64,000 nucleotides of DNA from Azolla caroliniana. Taxonomy: Eukaryota; Polypodiophyta. The notes beneath the pieces are model-generated. The model was not told the DNA's origin, ran no database searches, and saw only the letters and a list, made by a program, of their open reading frames with translations. Positions 35,201-47,698 of the stretch are shown piece by piece. The DNA lies in contig JBHGNT010000009.1 in assembly GCA_043228905.1 (NCBI GenBank), positions 2,108,001 through 2,172,000 on the forward strand, read 5' to 3'. Position 1 is the first letter of the stretch. Each line of letters starts with the position of its first letter. The translations under genes were made by a program, and so were the position numbers.

Positions 35201-38200
35201 CACCATATTGTTGACGAAAACTCATCACACAGCACCCCCTCAAACTCCACCACATAAGCCTCCAAAATTTCTTGCTTTGATTGAGCAGTGGCAGTGAGTT
35301 TGCAAAGCCAGATTGAGGGTTTGCAGAACTCCAATTTGAGAAGGTTTGCAACTTCTCAATCTGTCTTCGCAATTCACCACCACTACTACTCAATCAAAGC
35401 AAGAAATTTTGCTTGTTTTCCAGGCTTGGTTTCAGGAGATTCGCAACTCCTCAATCAGGCTTAGCAAACTAACCACCAATACTTAATCAAAGCAGGAAAT
35501 TTAATTGCTTCCCAGGCTTTTTTGTTGTGTCTCCTTCTTGCAGATTTTGAAGAACTGGGTAATATTCCTCCCATCAAACTGGGAGGACAAAAATGTTTTA
35601 AAGTCATTTTTTATAAGCAAAATTAAACAGATGGTGTTTGGCACCATGCAAGCATGGGTAGTGAGATCAAAACTGGAATTCTACACGATCCTACACATAT
35701 CTAGAAGTTAACATTCACACAGTTTTAGTTCTCCCTGCGGAAGGCTGCATGTGCTCAACTTTCTTCTGGATATGCTGCCTTTGTTGCCCTTTGAAAGACA
35801 ATGCACATGTTCACAAATCCAAGAACCATGAACTAAACTGTGGTTCTTTGTATGGATTCTTCAAAGAGGAGAAAATTTGAGGACTGAGCTTTCACAGGGC
35901 ATATATAATTGGACACATTTAGAGAGACCTTTAGTCTCGATAATTTCCCACATGATAAGGAGCAAAGCCAATAGTGACCAAGGCATCATTTTGATTAGTG
36001 ACCAGTATCCAACTTAAGACCACCACTAGAATCATCACACCAGATTTGTGAACATGGAGATAATCATTGTTGGCAGGCTGAAAAGCAAGAATGGTTCCAA
36101 TATAGCTTGGATTGTCCATACATGAACATGACCAAAGTGGAAAAGAATAGAGTGATCCAAACTGATCACTAAAGTGGATAATGAATGAGCATCGATCAGC
36201 CCCGTAGCATCACTTGGTACGAAGCTGGCCAATTGTAAGGAACTACTTTTTACATACTATGCAAGGTAATGGAACTTGTGAACCAATAATGCATAGGGCT
36301 GTTCTTGCTAGAACTCATGAGATACAGGGAAAAGTTGTTGAAGGACAACAATACATCCATGCAAGCTCATCAACAAAGAACAATCACAACTTTCTTTAGA
36401 CTTGACACTCCTCATGCTACAAGTCAATCAAAGGCTACACAAATGGGCTCCCCACTAGGACATTGCAAAGGGATTACAATCGATCGAGCAACAGCAATTT
36501 GTCATGCACATAGGCACCGACCTTGTGGATCACAATCTCAGCACCCTTTTCATCGAAAAATAATGGCCATTATCTCCCCCCATTGTAGGTGTTTCACTTG
36601 CTTCAATTATCCCTCCATTTTGGATCAACTTATGCTAGAGATCTTTCAAAGAAAAAAAATTATCTATCTGATTTGAGAGTCTTACATGTTTCAATAATGA
36701 GATTCTTTGGTCCTTTTTTATTTTCTTTTTTACTTAGATGCATATATTTTGGTTTATCTCAAAGATGAGACTAACATTTTAAGATGTAATCTCTGGTTTG
36801 GTGCTATAGGCCATTTTGGCCTCTGAAAAAAAAGTTAATATATCTTTCCTTCTCCCCACAAATTCAAGAAAACTTGCAAAAGTTTTAAAGTCAATGGGTA
36901 ATTTGTCAATACCATAAGAAATGCAGAATATCATGGACGTATTTTATGAATTATTTCAAGTTAAAGCATTTCGGTATTGTAATTATATTGGTTGTTAAAT
37001 ATGGTTTTCATTGCTTACCTTTGGTGACAAATCATAATTTATGGGATCAAAAGGAACCCATTGTTGCCAAGATCTTTGAACGGGTAGGGGATGTCCTTCA
37101 GTGCTGAAGACATAATTCCGATCCAATAGAAAGCTATCGTCAAAGAGTAAATATAAATACTTGCACCTGAAAAAATATATAATCAGCTATATCAGATTTG
37201 TGGTCCAAGTCTCACATTAAACCTCTCTTCTTGTTTCAAGCATTTTACTTAAAATAAGAATCTAGATCAAGCCGTCATTTTTGTTTCATTAGTTGCTTTG
37301 ACGAGTTAATGAAGCAGTACTAATCTTTGTAGGCTTCATCTGGTCTTCCAGAAAGTGTTTTCTTTTTCTTTTTTTTGAGGCATGATTGCAAGTTTCCGAT
37401 CAATCTTCTGCTAAAATGTTAACAGAAACTATTGATTTACTCAATGGCCAAGAAAAAGTCCAGAAATATTTTGAACACGTGAAGGTAACAGTATCATTAT
37501 ATGTACTTCAGACAGTGCAAAAACGAAACACCAACAGACAGACTAACAAAGACTCTAAATCAAAAATATATTTCTGTTTTGTTATCCACTTTTATAAGTA
37601 GTCTTTCTGAGATGTTTTATATATCTTTGTTTCTTTATCTATCTCTGTTTCTTTCTTTCAAAACACAACTTACATCTTTCAACGCACAACTGTAAGTTTC
37701 TGATAAATTGCCAACTACAATCTTATGACAAACTAAATAGTGATGGTAGACAAAAAGTCCAAGGAAATATTTTTAGTAAATACAATGTAAAGGTATTATC
37801 ATATGTACATAGCACCAAAAACATATATCTAGGCAGATTAATTTACTAAAAATCCAGGCCTATGATGAATTATATTACTGTATTATTATAGATTTAAGTG
37901 GTTCATGTCCTATTAAAACACGCATTATTGCATCAAACTGCCCTCACGTCTCAGAAAGAAAGAAACTATGTTGATGATCTTCCAATTCCATTGTCGTTAC
38001 ATCTCGAACACTTGCATAGCCCCCAGAAACCCGAGTTAAAGCGTTTAAGGAAGCAAGAAGCCTTTCACCAACATCCAGATACCAAGGATCTACATAATAG
38101 TGGAAATAAACAAGTAAAATTCAATGAATGATTTTTATTATGCTGTCACTCACATTCATAAGATAACATAAACAATTGTGATCTTTGTCCAGTCTTATAG

Positions 38201-41200
38201 GCCATTATGGTCTTTTAGAGACATTAATATATCTTTCTTTCTTTACCACAATAAGTGAAATTCCCAAAAAGAGATTGATTATGATTTTACAATTCGCATT
38301 CCAGATGCTGAGGTCAAGACAAACCTTTTGTGGCTTGATAGAGGTAAAATGTTGATTCTGCTAATTCAGGCCGCAAGGGATAGTACCTCTCGGTTGGATG
38401 GATCATGCCTCTATCCAATAAATATCTGAAGAAAAAAAGAAAATGAGAAACCTCCACTAATAATGTACAAACAATAGCATTATAATAACAATGGCATACC
38501 TCTCAGGCATCACACCATATTTTTCCCAGACACCAAAGAACTCGCGATGTGTTGCATTTGCAGCTGCAATATCACCAATAAGAACCTGTATGTAAGAAGA
38601 TTTAGTGAAAAAATGTCCACATCTGGAGAATAATAGTAATATTACGTCCATAAGATTTGAATGAGAAACATGCTCACAAACCATGTAAGAGCAAAACCAA
38701 CATGATATACCTCACCTGTACACCAGGCCAAAATGCTTGGAGACTCGTGAGCTGCCAATATGTTGCTGTTCCAGTTCTCATGTCAGATTCATGGTACCTA
38801 CAATAGGTTCCAAAAAAGAATTAGGGACGTAAAATAGGATGTCTAGAACATTTGACCACGACATGAAGAAAACAAATTACGTATACATACCATGGGCCAT
38901 ATCTAAAGTACTTCTGGACAGCAATATAAGCACATTGAAACATATCCCAGTATTCATCGCCTCCGAAGAGAATATGAGCTTTAAGAAGATACTCATAAAA
39001 CGAATCTACACCTGGTGTCATCATCATCAGAAATGTCTCTATATATATTTATACAAATGAAAGCAGCAGCTCTGAAATACCCCAGAGTTTTTCTATATTT
39101 CCTAAAATGCTCTTGAGTTTCAGTTATTTATCAAAATGCTCCACAGAGAGAAAGGGGGATGAATTGACCATATAACTGCTATGGGGATGATTAACAATAT
39201 ATTTTCTCAATTAGTATACGTAATTGCTCGAGAGGGAATTTGACCAAGGGCATGTATGGAAACAATAAAAGCTCAGTGGCATAATAAGATAAAAATCATT
39301 TCCTACCAGCACCGATGCCAGTTGAATGTTCAATCCATTTTCCAGTTGCAACATTCAAAGTTGTTCCAAAGAGATTTAATGGGCTGCGCAAACTCCAGAG
39401 TTTGCGTAAAGCTCGAAGTGCAGCAGCTTCAAATTGTGGATCTCCCGTTAAGCGAGATAGTGCACCCATCTCAAGTATCAATGAACCTGTTTAGAAGTTT
39501 TATATTTAGTGCCCTCAAAAAGACCCCAAAACACAATTACAATAAATGAATGTGTGTCTTCATTATTCAATACCACATCCTGATGTGCTTGTTTCCAATG
39601 TCTCATCCTTCATGACTCCATTCTGTAAGACACAAGAATTGATACAACAGTATTATAGAATGCATACATTTACTATAAATACCCCTCCTATTTATAGCAT
39701 TTTCCAAACTGCATCTCATGTTTTCCAATTTCAGAAAACGCCTCACTTTGATGAATTTCAGCAAATACCCCTCTCTGAAAATTCTCTCAACAGTCTCTAT
39801 CTCTACATTTGCTTTTTTAGTTTTCTTTTGTTATTCACATTAATGAGTTTAACATAAAATGTTGTAACCTTTGTCAGGTCGCAAAGGCCATTACCATCTT
39901 TTAGGAATGTTGATGTTCCTTTTTACTGTTTCTCTCTAAAGCTCTTTAAATCATTTTCAACAAATTTACTCACCTTTTCGCACTCTGCAATTTAACTCTC
40001 AAACTTCCAAAGCAAATTGGAGAGAGAAACATCCATCCACAGAGACCAGGGTATTTTGGCAAAGTTCTCCAAAATATGAAATCTGGGAATGTAACATAAT
40101 ACCTTTAAGTTAATCCAAGCATAGGGTATGCCAGTAGGTGTATCAAATGAAGGCATCAACCGCCGTCCTAAATCGTAGGCCAGCTGAAGAAGTTGATTTT
40201 TATAACCTCCCGGAATGAGATCCCCATAATGATCTAAAGCAAGCAAGTGTCCTGATATGAGACCCCCAAGCATCCTTATATTGCACTACAAAAGTCATGC
40301 CCAAAGATGTTCACATGCTTAATTATAAAAACATATTTCAATTTCTACCAACATCCATATAAATCATGATTAATCTATATATTCATACATATACATATAT
40401 ATGGCTAGTGCTTTTACCTCGAAAAGATTGACACGAATATCCAAGTCAAATGAAAGGTTTTCTGCTAACCATACCACTGCCTTTACAAACTCCGTCTTGT
40501 TTCCCAAAACAGCTAAACTAGCATACACATGTTTTTGCTCTTGTCAGCTCATTAGAAATTTGAGTTATACTGTCCCTTATATGACTGACGCATGGATCTG
40601 TACTGTTATCTACACTATTACATAGTCACCTACAAGTTACAACATGCATGACTTATCCATCCTTACTGATCCTGAATTAACGGTCAAAAGCTTTCACATC
40701 AAAGGTAGTATAAAGACTAAGGAGAACATTGAAAGGAGCTGAGAAAATATAAGCCATGAACCATATTGTCATCACATCAAATTCCAAGAGGATTTAAAGG
40801 TTAATAATCTATTGTTTAATCAAGAGAATTGCATAATTAGGATTTGCATTGCAAATATAGTACCTGGACAATGATTCAACTAAAGTAAGAGCTGTGCCCG
40901 TGTAATTGTCCGGCAAGTGTTCATGCTGAACAAATAACAACAAAAACTAGTCTCATGTGATCTGTTTATTTAAGCTATTACAAATCCCTCTACCCATGGA
41001 GCTATACAATTTTAAAAAGGCAATGGGGATGAAACTTACATTCAAGTTTCCCAATTCTGCAAGAGAGTCTGTGTATGATTTTGACAATGGCTTCAACTCA
41101 TCATGCTGGAATCAGAAAGAAAAAGAAAACGAAAACTGGGGGATAAAAATCGCGACGCTTTCAAAGTGATTTCAGGAAACAAATTATAAAAAGAACAGGA

Positions 41201-42602
41201 CGTGAAACAGAAAAGCTGATGACCCTAACCATGATTTCAGGAAAAAAGAGAGAAGATAACATAAACCCTGACTACTTTATGCGATCATTTCAAATACTTT
41301 AAACATTAATTCCGAGTATGTACAGGGATAGGCATAATATGTGACCACCTGACGCACAAAAATAATGTCATACACATTAAAACAGGCATGGATACATACT
41401 CACAGGGTATGAAAACTGCAGATAACTATCATAAGCAGTATATAAACAGAAAATTTGATAATGTTTCATATCATTAAAATAGATAGCGGAGTGATAGACA
41501 TCACATCTGACCACTTTTATATGAAAAAAATAGAGGACCACACGCAGAGAATGCAAACTGCATATCATTAATTTATTGTAGTCATGATATGACCATCAAA
41601 TCTGAAAACTTTTCACATAAGTTCAGTAACAATGGATAACGAGATACAAATCTGATCACCTTCATAGGAAAATTAATATATACTCACAGGGAATGCGAAT
41701 TGCATGTAATTATTGTACGCATGATAAAACCTGCACAACATGACTAAATTCATGAGGCATTGTACGTTATATAATTAGAAACTTCATATAAGATAAAGAT
41801 TGATACAAAAGTCAAAAACTCACCTTTGCTTGATATAGCAAATATAGAACAGTACATTTGAAGAAAAGAAAAACTCAAATTGCTTGATTTAATTTATATA
41901 AGGGAAACAACTTACATTGAAACTACCAAAACTTTCACATTTTCTTGATAGAAAATATGATGATAAAGAATTAGATGGAAAAAATCTCACGATTTCTAAC
42001 AATGCAGACGATTCATTGAGATGATGAGACAATACTGACATTTTCTTGATAGAAATACATGAAACAATAAATACACATATGAAGGGAAACGAATTCCAAC
42101 TTGCTTCAGGGAAAATATAAAAGAGTAACTATTCAAAAGAAAAACATATTTGATCAGAAGAAATAAAAAATACAAGAGTATATGATGAGTTAAGTGGAGA
42201 AAAAATCAATTTTCCTTTATAATATAAAGGAGTTCCGATTTTAAGGAGCAAAACACTCATGTGTAAGCGTGAAGAATTTTATACAGAAAAATAAAAATAA
42301 ATTTGAACTGCTTATAACAGTAGGTAACCATTTACATGACAAGTTTAAACTCACATGTCGCGGACATTCTCTTTCAGAACAGATCGATCTCGGGCAGAAA
42401 CGGGTATAATGAGCATCGGAAGACACGAGAACCCTAAAAAAAGGAGGTGGAGGAGGAGAAGAACAGAGCTCGAATGTTTTCTGTTTGGTTGTCCTTCCAT
42501 GGTTCTTCTCCATCGATCGTTGGTCATTGAATCGCCCAAACCAGATGACAGAAGAAAAAGCAAATCAAGCTTGTTTCTAGATCCAAAGACCATCATCAGC
42601 AT
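31964..42602 (-). CDS. MNS5: GH47 alpha-mannosidase, EDEM/MNS5-like (ER-associated degradation)
   Basis: Fifteen exons on the minus strand: 42602-42355, 41730-41688, 41105-41040, 40925-40864, 40517-40418, 40285-40103, 39622-39574, 39486-39307, 39011-38891, 38797-38716, 38585-38500, 38425-38325, 38089-37948, 37166-37019, 32209-31964. All have GT-AG borders and phases fit, giving 618 aa, or 584 aa from the ATG at 42500. A hydrophobic segment (about 47-70) is a signal anchor for ER entry. GH47 acidic residues are present: E100 in HDELKPLS, D313 in GVDSFYEYLL, E427 in LRPELAES, and T510 in VFSTEGHPLP for calcium. EDEM-type enzymes trim mannose from misfolded glycoproteins and send them to degradation. 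The stretch after DELKPLS lacks the usual Cys-Gly form, which favours MNS5 over MNS4. Exon 15, Cys-rich, lies 4.8 kb from exon 14 and is less certain. Confidence 0.92.
33340..34345 (-). mobile_element. Decayed copia RNase H fragment, split by an insertion
   Basis: In mannosidase intron 14, the minus strand encodes pieces of copia RNase H: AIEISKEATWLACL near 34320-34280, then, after an interruption, SQSACICLTNNAMFHAHTKHIDV near 33625-33560 and LVDVLMKSLHYGQ near 33510-33470. Stops and frame breaks show long decay. Lies in the same orientation as the host gene. Confidence 0.7.
33670..34260. mobile_element. Unclassified insertion, probably LTR-derived, inside the copia fragment
   Basis: About 590 bp, richer in GC than its surroundings at the left end (GCCGGATCGACC, GATCGGCTAAGG). 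It includes TATAAATA near 33873, a (GAGTGA)n/(GT)n run at 33974-34018 and a CT-rich right part. It splits the RNase H reading of the copia remnant. Exact ends and TSD could not be fixed; a solo LTR is the best guess. Confidence 0.4.
35264..35503. repeat. Inverted duplication (hairpin) plus third direct copy in mannosidase intron 14
   Basis: AAAATTTCTTGCTTTGATTG at 35264 pairs perfectly (22 bp in all) with its complement ending at 35410. Inner arms continue with about 75% pairing to 35328 and 35345, leaving a loop of about 16 nt. A third copy in the orientation of the right arm lies at about 35438-35503. Confidence 0.8.
36541..36850 (+). repeat. Dispersed repeat copy A (LINE 3'-end-like)
   Basis: Shares about 300 bp with the reverse complement of 52705-53045, including ATTATCTCCC, TTTGGATC, TATGCTA-AGATCTTTC, AAGATGTAATCTC and ATAGGCCATTTTGGCCT followed by GTTAATAT. 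Translations of the two copies also match (IISPHCRCF...LMLEIFQRKK against IISHHRRCF...PMLKIFRRQK). It lies in mannosidase intron 14. Confidence 0.75.
38180..38255 (+). repeat. Dispersed repeat, 3'-end fragment (copy C)
   Basis: TTGTGATCTTTGTCCAGTC, TATAGGCCATTATGGTC and ACATTAATATATCTTTCTTT match the end of copies A and B. Lies in mannosidase intron 12 (38090-38324). Confidence 0.65.
39850..39930 (+). repeat. Dispersed repeat, 3'-end fragment (copy D)
   Basis: AAAATGTTGTAACCTTTGTC and AAAGGCCATTACCATCTTTT follow the same order as copies A-C, more diverged. Lies in mannosidase intron 6. Confidence 0.5.
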
Positions 42603-42658
42603 ACATTATTGAGGAGGAGGAGGAGGAGGAGGAGGAGGGCAGAGAATGTCTGAAATTA

Positions 42659-43145
42659 CCATAGCCACAATCGATGAGGAGAAGAATGAATTAAAACACC
42701 ATGGCCACAATTGATGAGGAGGAGAATTTTATCAAAACACCATGGCCACAACGTTAAATAGGTCATTGGTTCGAATCTGCCACTTCCACATATCTGCGTT
42801 TCGCCAATGAACCTATTTATGTACACCAAACCAACGTAAATAGGTTCATTCGTTCGAATCATCACTTCCACGTATCCGTGTATCGCCATCTTGTGTGTGT
42901 AGAATTGAATTAACAATTGCATGATCTCCAGAAGATCAAATCAACATAAATAGGTCATTGGTTCAAATTGTAACTTCCACGTATCTTAGTTCCGCTATCT
43001 TGTGTGTGTGGAATTGACTTAACAACTATGTGATCTCCTTACATCAAATCAACATAAATAGGTCATTGGTTCAAGTCATCACGTCCACTTAACTTTATTT
43101 TTGCCATCTTGTGTGTGTGGAATTGAATTCACAACCACATAACCA
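42659..43145. repeat. Two tandem arrays upstream of the mannosidase gene
   Basis: 42659-42750 holds 2.3 copies of a 41-bp unit containing CCATGGCCACAATTGATGAGG. 42755-43145 holds four copies of an 82-109-bp unit: TAAATAGGTCATTGGTTCGA at 42755, 42837, 42946 and 43054, each with ACTTCCACGTAT and, in the last three, CATCTTGTGTGTGTGGAATTG. The GGTTCGAATC word equals a tRNA B box. Confidence 0.85.
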
Positions 43146-44099
43146 TCTTAACTATCAACCCCATCCACTCACTCTCTTTCTCTCCTACTTTGCTTAAGAC
43201 TCTACATTGTAGCATCAAAGTCGTACAATTGAAAGGACCCAATACTAGTTTCATTTGGCTTGCTTGCTCATTACTAATTGCATATTTTTCGTTGTATCGA
43301 CAAAGTCATATAATATAATTAAGTGAACCTAAGCTCGATCATGGGCTTCGTCTCGACCCACAAATTGTATATGATCTCTTGTGAACATTAATAATATATG
43401 GACCTGCTTATTTCTCTCTACTCAGTGTTTTTTGCATCATTTTGGCTTTTTGAATATGCAATTGTATCATTTCATCTCTTTGTCTGTCTCTCAAAGTAGT
43501 CTGTAAATTAGAAATAGCTAATATGTGATGGTGATGAAAGCATTGGAAGTTGCTAAGAGATTATTTAATATAAAGGTAACACCTTTGAAGACAACATGCT
43601 CAAAAAACTCAATTGTAATAACTATCTAATCCATGTTTATTTCAACCTACGTACTCCTGGTTATACTCCATGGAGACAATAAAACAATCCCCCATTTATT
43701 ATATTCTGATTGTACCATTCAAGTATTGTAGTTCTTTCAAATTTATCCCAAGTGGGAAGCATATAAATCATGTTACCACTTTTGATCTCACTCCACTTAG
43801 AGCCTCATAGTTCTCTGATTCTCCATTATATGTTTGTGAAGTACATAAATACGATACCTAGACACAACATTAACTTTTGATTGGTGGAGTCAAAGACAAT
43901 ACTATACCTAGAGGCTAGAACTATAATTTTGTTGTAGGTCCCTTGTCTACAAATGTGTGCCATTGCCATTGATGATCAAACTAGTCATTTCTTAGGATTG
44001 TAGTGTATATAAGTGAAATATGTCATGAGTCATGACCCTTAGAAACAATAAATACCTTATGCTTTTGTCTCACTATCTCAGAAGGACCAATAAAAGAAA

Positions 44100-44412
44100 G
44101 GGAAAAGTACCAGGATACCCCTGGAAGTTTGTCTATTTACCAGAATGCCCCTGGAAGTTCCAAATTTACCAAACTACCCCTATGTCCAAAAAATTACACT
44201 TTATAAAGTAATTATACACTCAAAAATTTGGTAAATATGGCTAGTTCGGGTCCATTTCTTCCATCATTGGTAAATAGGGCTTGTAGATTTGAGTGTATAA
44301 TTACTTTATAAAGTGTAATTATTTGGACATAGGGGTAGTTTGGTAAATTTGGAACTTCCAGGGGCATTCTGGTAAATAGACGAACTTCTAGGGGTATCCT
44401 GATACTTTTCCC
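44100..44412. mobile_element. Foldback MITE, Mutator-like (9-bp TSD)
   Basis: 313 bp. The left arm (44100-44223) is the reverse complement of the right arm (44290-44412) with about four mismatches, starting GGGAAAAGTACCAGGATACC. The loop is about 65 bp and itself partly self-complementary. A perfect 9-bp direct repeat, TAAAAGAAA, flanks it (44091-44099 and 44413-44421), the duplication length of Mutator-like elements. There is no coding capacity. Confidence 0.93.
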
Positions 44413-47361
44413 TAAAAGAAAAGGCACCAAAGTACAGACCCTACAAATAGTTTTCTCGCAATAAAGAGTTTGTTCCCTTATTAAATTCCATGGGTTTTCA
44501 CGGATATGATGTTAGAGGAATACCTTGTGTCAATACAATATCGTGCTCGACGAATGAAGATATGAAGCAGTGGCTTGTTCCTTAAGACATTGGGCCACAC
44601 AATAATTTTATTGGACTTATGCACTATTAAATAGAATCATTGTTTTTATTGTAACAAAAGACTACAAAGAGAGAGATGAATAGAACATGTAAACTCTTTA
44701 AGCTATGTCTAGCTTAATATATAAACATGTTGTTTGGAGAGAGATTGAAAGGGGGGATGTAACTTTGAAGAGTTTCATGAAAATCGAGGGGAACTTTTAT
44801 TTAGAGTAAAACTGTTTAATCACTTTGATTCTATTTTTAAATGTACTAACTTTTAGGCGCAACAAAATCTCAACATAGTGTACACACGATGACTACTATA
44901 GTTATTCTACAAAAAATAGCATATAGCTCAAAGGTGGGCACCTTCCATCACCATAGAATCTCTATTTTTTTTAATTTCATGGTTGGAATTATATATAAAA
45001 TGGAAGAACTTCAATGTAAATGCAAAAATGTTCGCTTATAATCTTACATATCCTAGGATTTTCTCATAATCTCTTATTACCTCATCCAAGCAAGGGTAAC
45101 TAAGTCAAAAATAATATAATTTTGCCATTGTAAAATTATCACTATTGATCATGAGTTGTTACTTATAGTAACATTCATTGAACAATGTCTTGTTGAATTT
45201 CTCGTCTCTCATATCAACTTCATAGCATACAAGAATGTGAATGAATGATGTGATTAAAAAATATGATGCCCGATCGTGCATAATTTCTAAAGACATAAAA
45301 TATCTATACCACTTCTCATGATTGGGGGTCACTTTGTATGGTCTTTTCCCATAAAATATTTTAGCGTTTGAAACATGACATGTTAGGGTAAAAGCTCAAT
45401 CATAAAAACTCGTAGTTAAAAACTTGTAATTATTGTTCAACCGGCACATTTCCTAATTGTTGCTAATTATACCTCATAATGCCACATATATACATACTTG
45501 TTAAGGTATAATTATGTGCTTTCTTAGCGTTTTCACATGATTCGGACCTCAAATTGAAAGGAGCACAAGCTTGTATGCATGTATATGTATTGTATAAATC
45601 TGAAAATGGTACAATAATCTGAATATGTTATTGATATTTTTTTTAGAAAGGTAAAACAATATGCAAACTTATTTTCAAAGTTACTACATATCTAGTCATC
45701 ACTATAGAATATCATTTGTATTTGTTTATCATTATATAAATATTTTGTGGTGGTTTGCTTTCATGCTTAGGTAAAAATAGATCATCATATTGATTAACGG
45801 TTGCTCTATGATAAATACAAATCGAGTTATTTATGAGTTTAGAAAAATTATAAGCATATTCCACACCAATTACACAAAAAAAATCCCATACCATTTGCAT
45901 TAATCACATGAAAATCTCATTGAAGTAATAAATGCTATATTAATTGCCTTCCATTTTAAAAGGGAAAAGGTAATTAAAGATTAACCATCTCATTTTAGAC
46001 TCTTTATGAAGCTAAATAACTTTGCTGTTTTTTATTCCGCAATCTCTAATTATGACGTGAACGATAATTGAAAGTTGTGTTGAATTGTTCCACTTGTTTT
46101 AAAACTAGATCTAAAAATGTTGCATTTGATAGCTCATATTAGCATCCTCCCACAAGATTGTGATTGAAAATGATTGTACACACACTCGAGGGAAAAAGAA
46201 AAGAAAAAGAAAAAACGAGGAAATTTACAGAAACACGCCTTCCCAGTTTCCACGTAATTCCAAAATGTAACTCCCATAATACCATTCCATCTCTCTAGTT
46301 CACAACACTTATACAATCCTTATCAATCTCCAACTCTTGCTTTACCTTTTCAGTGCATTTTTTATGTAATTTAGATGATAATTTTATTAGCTCCTTGTTG
46401 AGAGGACAGTAAAGTGGCATGTGAGATCCAAAAGAGTGTGGTAAGGGAGTCTTGTTTTGTTGCTACAAAGTGTAAACCAATCAATGCTAATGCAATTTTC
46501 ATAAGGTCACTTCAACGCTCGATCAAATTATGTAAATAAATATATATGTATGAATGCTTAATAAGTTGGAATAGGCAAGGGGGGGGGGAGTACAGAAAAA
46601 GGAAAATTTACACTCTACCTCCACCCATATACGAACACTTAGCTAGTGGTCTTCAAGGGACAATATAGGCTAAATTATTATTGTAAAAGACTGGCTGACG
46701 CGATAATAATCTATCATGTTGTTCTTTGGTTCGAAAAATGACCTCAGAAAACCAGTGTGGACATTTAAACACAACTTCCACACTATTCCCACCTACCATT
46801 GCATTAAGGCATTGCACCTGCCACCACCCAATTTACCAAAGGATTTTCCCCTGTAAAAGAAGCAAATACTGTTTCTCTCATGAAACATGGAAAACGCCTT
46901 AAAAATTTCCCTACGTGGCATCTCCATCTGTACATTCTCATCCTCTTCTACATTCACCATCATATATGTATTGTCCAATAAAATTTCATGAAGTGCTTCA
47001 TTAGCAACCACATGCATTATTACTTCCTAGTATTGATAAGTCCTCTCCTCCTCACCATCTCCAATAACATATGCGTACGATGGTTTTGACATCATATCTA
47101 TATCCATCTCATGCGTATTATTAATGCCAATCTTTTCCTTCCTCAAAATAACATCATCTTGTTTTAGAACTAGACATAGCTTTATGAAAGAGAGAGAGAG
47201 AGAGAGTATAGAATGACTAAGCAAGGTATTTGAAAAGATTGGGGGGGGGGGGGGGTCATCTTAATAGAAATTTCAAGACAAAATGGCCACTTTAGTTGAA
47301 GTTTCGTGCTAGAAAATAATCAAACAAACAAAAGAAAACAACCATATATCAATTAAAATAA

Positions 47362-47392
47362 ATAAATAAATAAATAAATAAATAAAAGCAAA

Positions 47393-47435
<43 letters not shown>

Positions 47436-47436
47436 A
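47362..47436. repeat. (AAAT)n microsatellite in the CAMTA upstream region
   Basis: About 17 tetranucleotide units, interrupted once by GCAAAT. Confidence 0.9.
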
Positions 47437-47594
47437 AGCAAATAATGTAAATATATGTATAGGCTACATACATATTGCTTTCCATGGAGGATTAAAAGAA
47501 GGTAAAAAGGAAGGAAAAAAGAGAAAAGAGAGCAGGAGGAGAAAAGAGAAGGAAAGAAAGAACAGAGTCCAATGACTGCTTTTAAGCCTGCCTG

Positions 47595-47608
47595 TATATT
47601 TATATATT
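47595..47608 (+). promoter_or_regulatory. Candidate TATA box of the CAMTA gene
   Basis: TATATTTATATATT lies about 100 bp before the start codon, followed by a TC-rich leader. Position fits a core promoter with a short 5' UTR; transcription was not tested. Confidence 0.45.
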
Positions 47609-47698
47609 TGTGTGTGCGCTCGCTGCTATTTCCAAAGACTTTTCATCCAAACCTAGCTCTCAGTCTTCCTGCTCCAATTCATCTGCATCTTCCTCTCA

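Larger units (their letters stand above)
42603..47698. promoter_or_regulatory. Divergent intergenic region between mannosidase and CAMTA genes
   Basis: 5.1 kb separates two start codons on opposite strands. The mannosidase side has a (GGA)n run at about 42612-42636 (5' leader as CTC on the sense strand) and two tandem arrays. The middle holds the foldback MITE at 44100-44412. The CAMTA side has G10 at 46579-46588, G15 at 47241-47255, an (AAAT)n microsatellite and a TATA-like stretch. No other gene was recognised; short frames near 46793-47017 have no supporting features. Confidence 0.6.
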
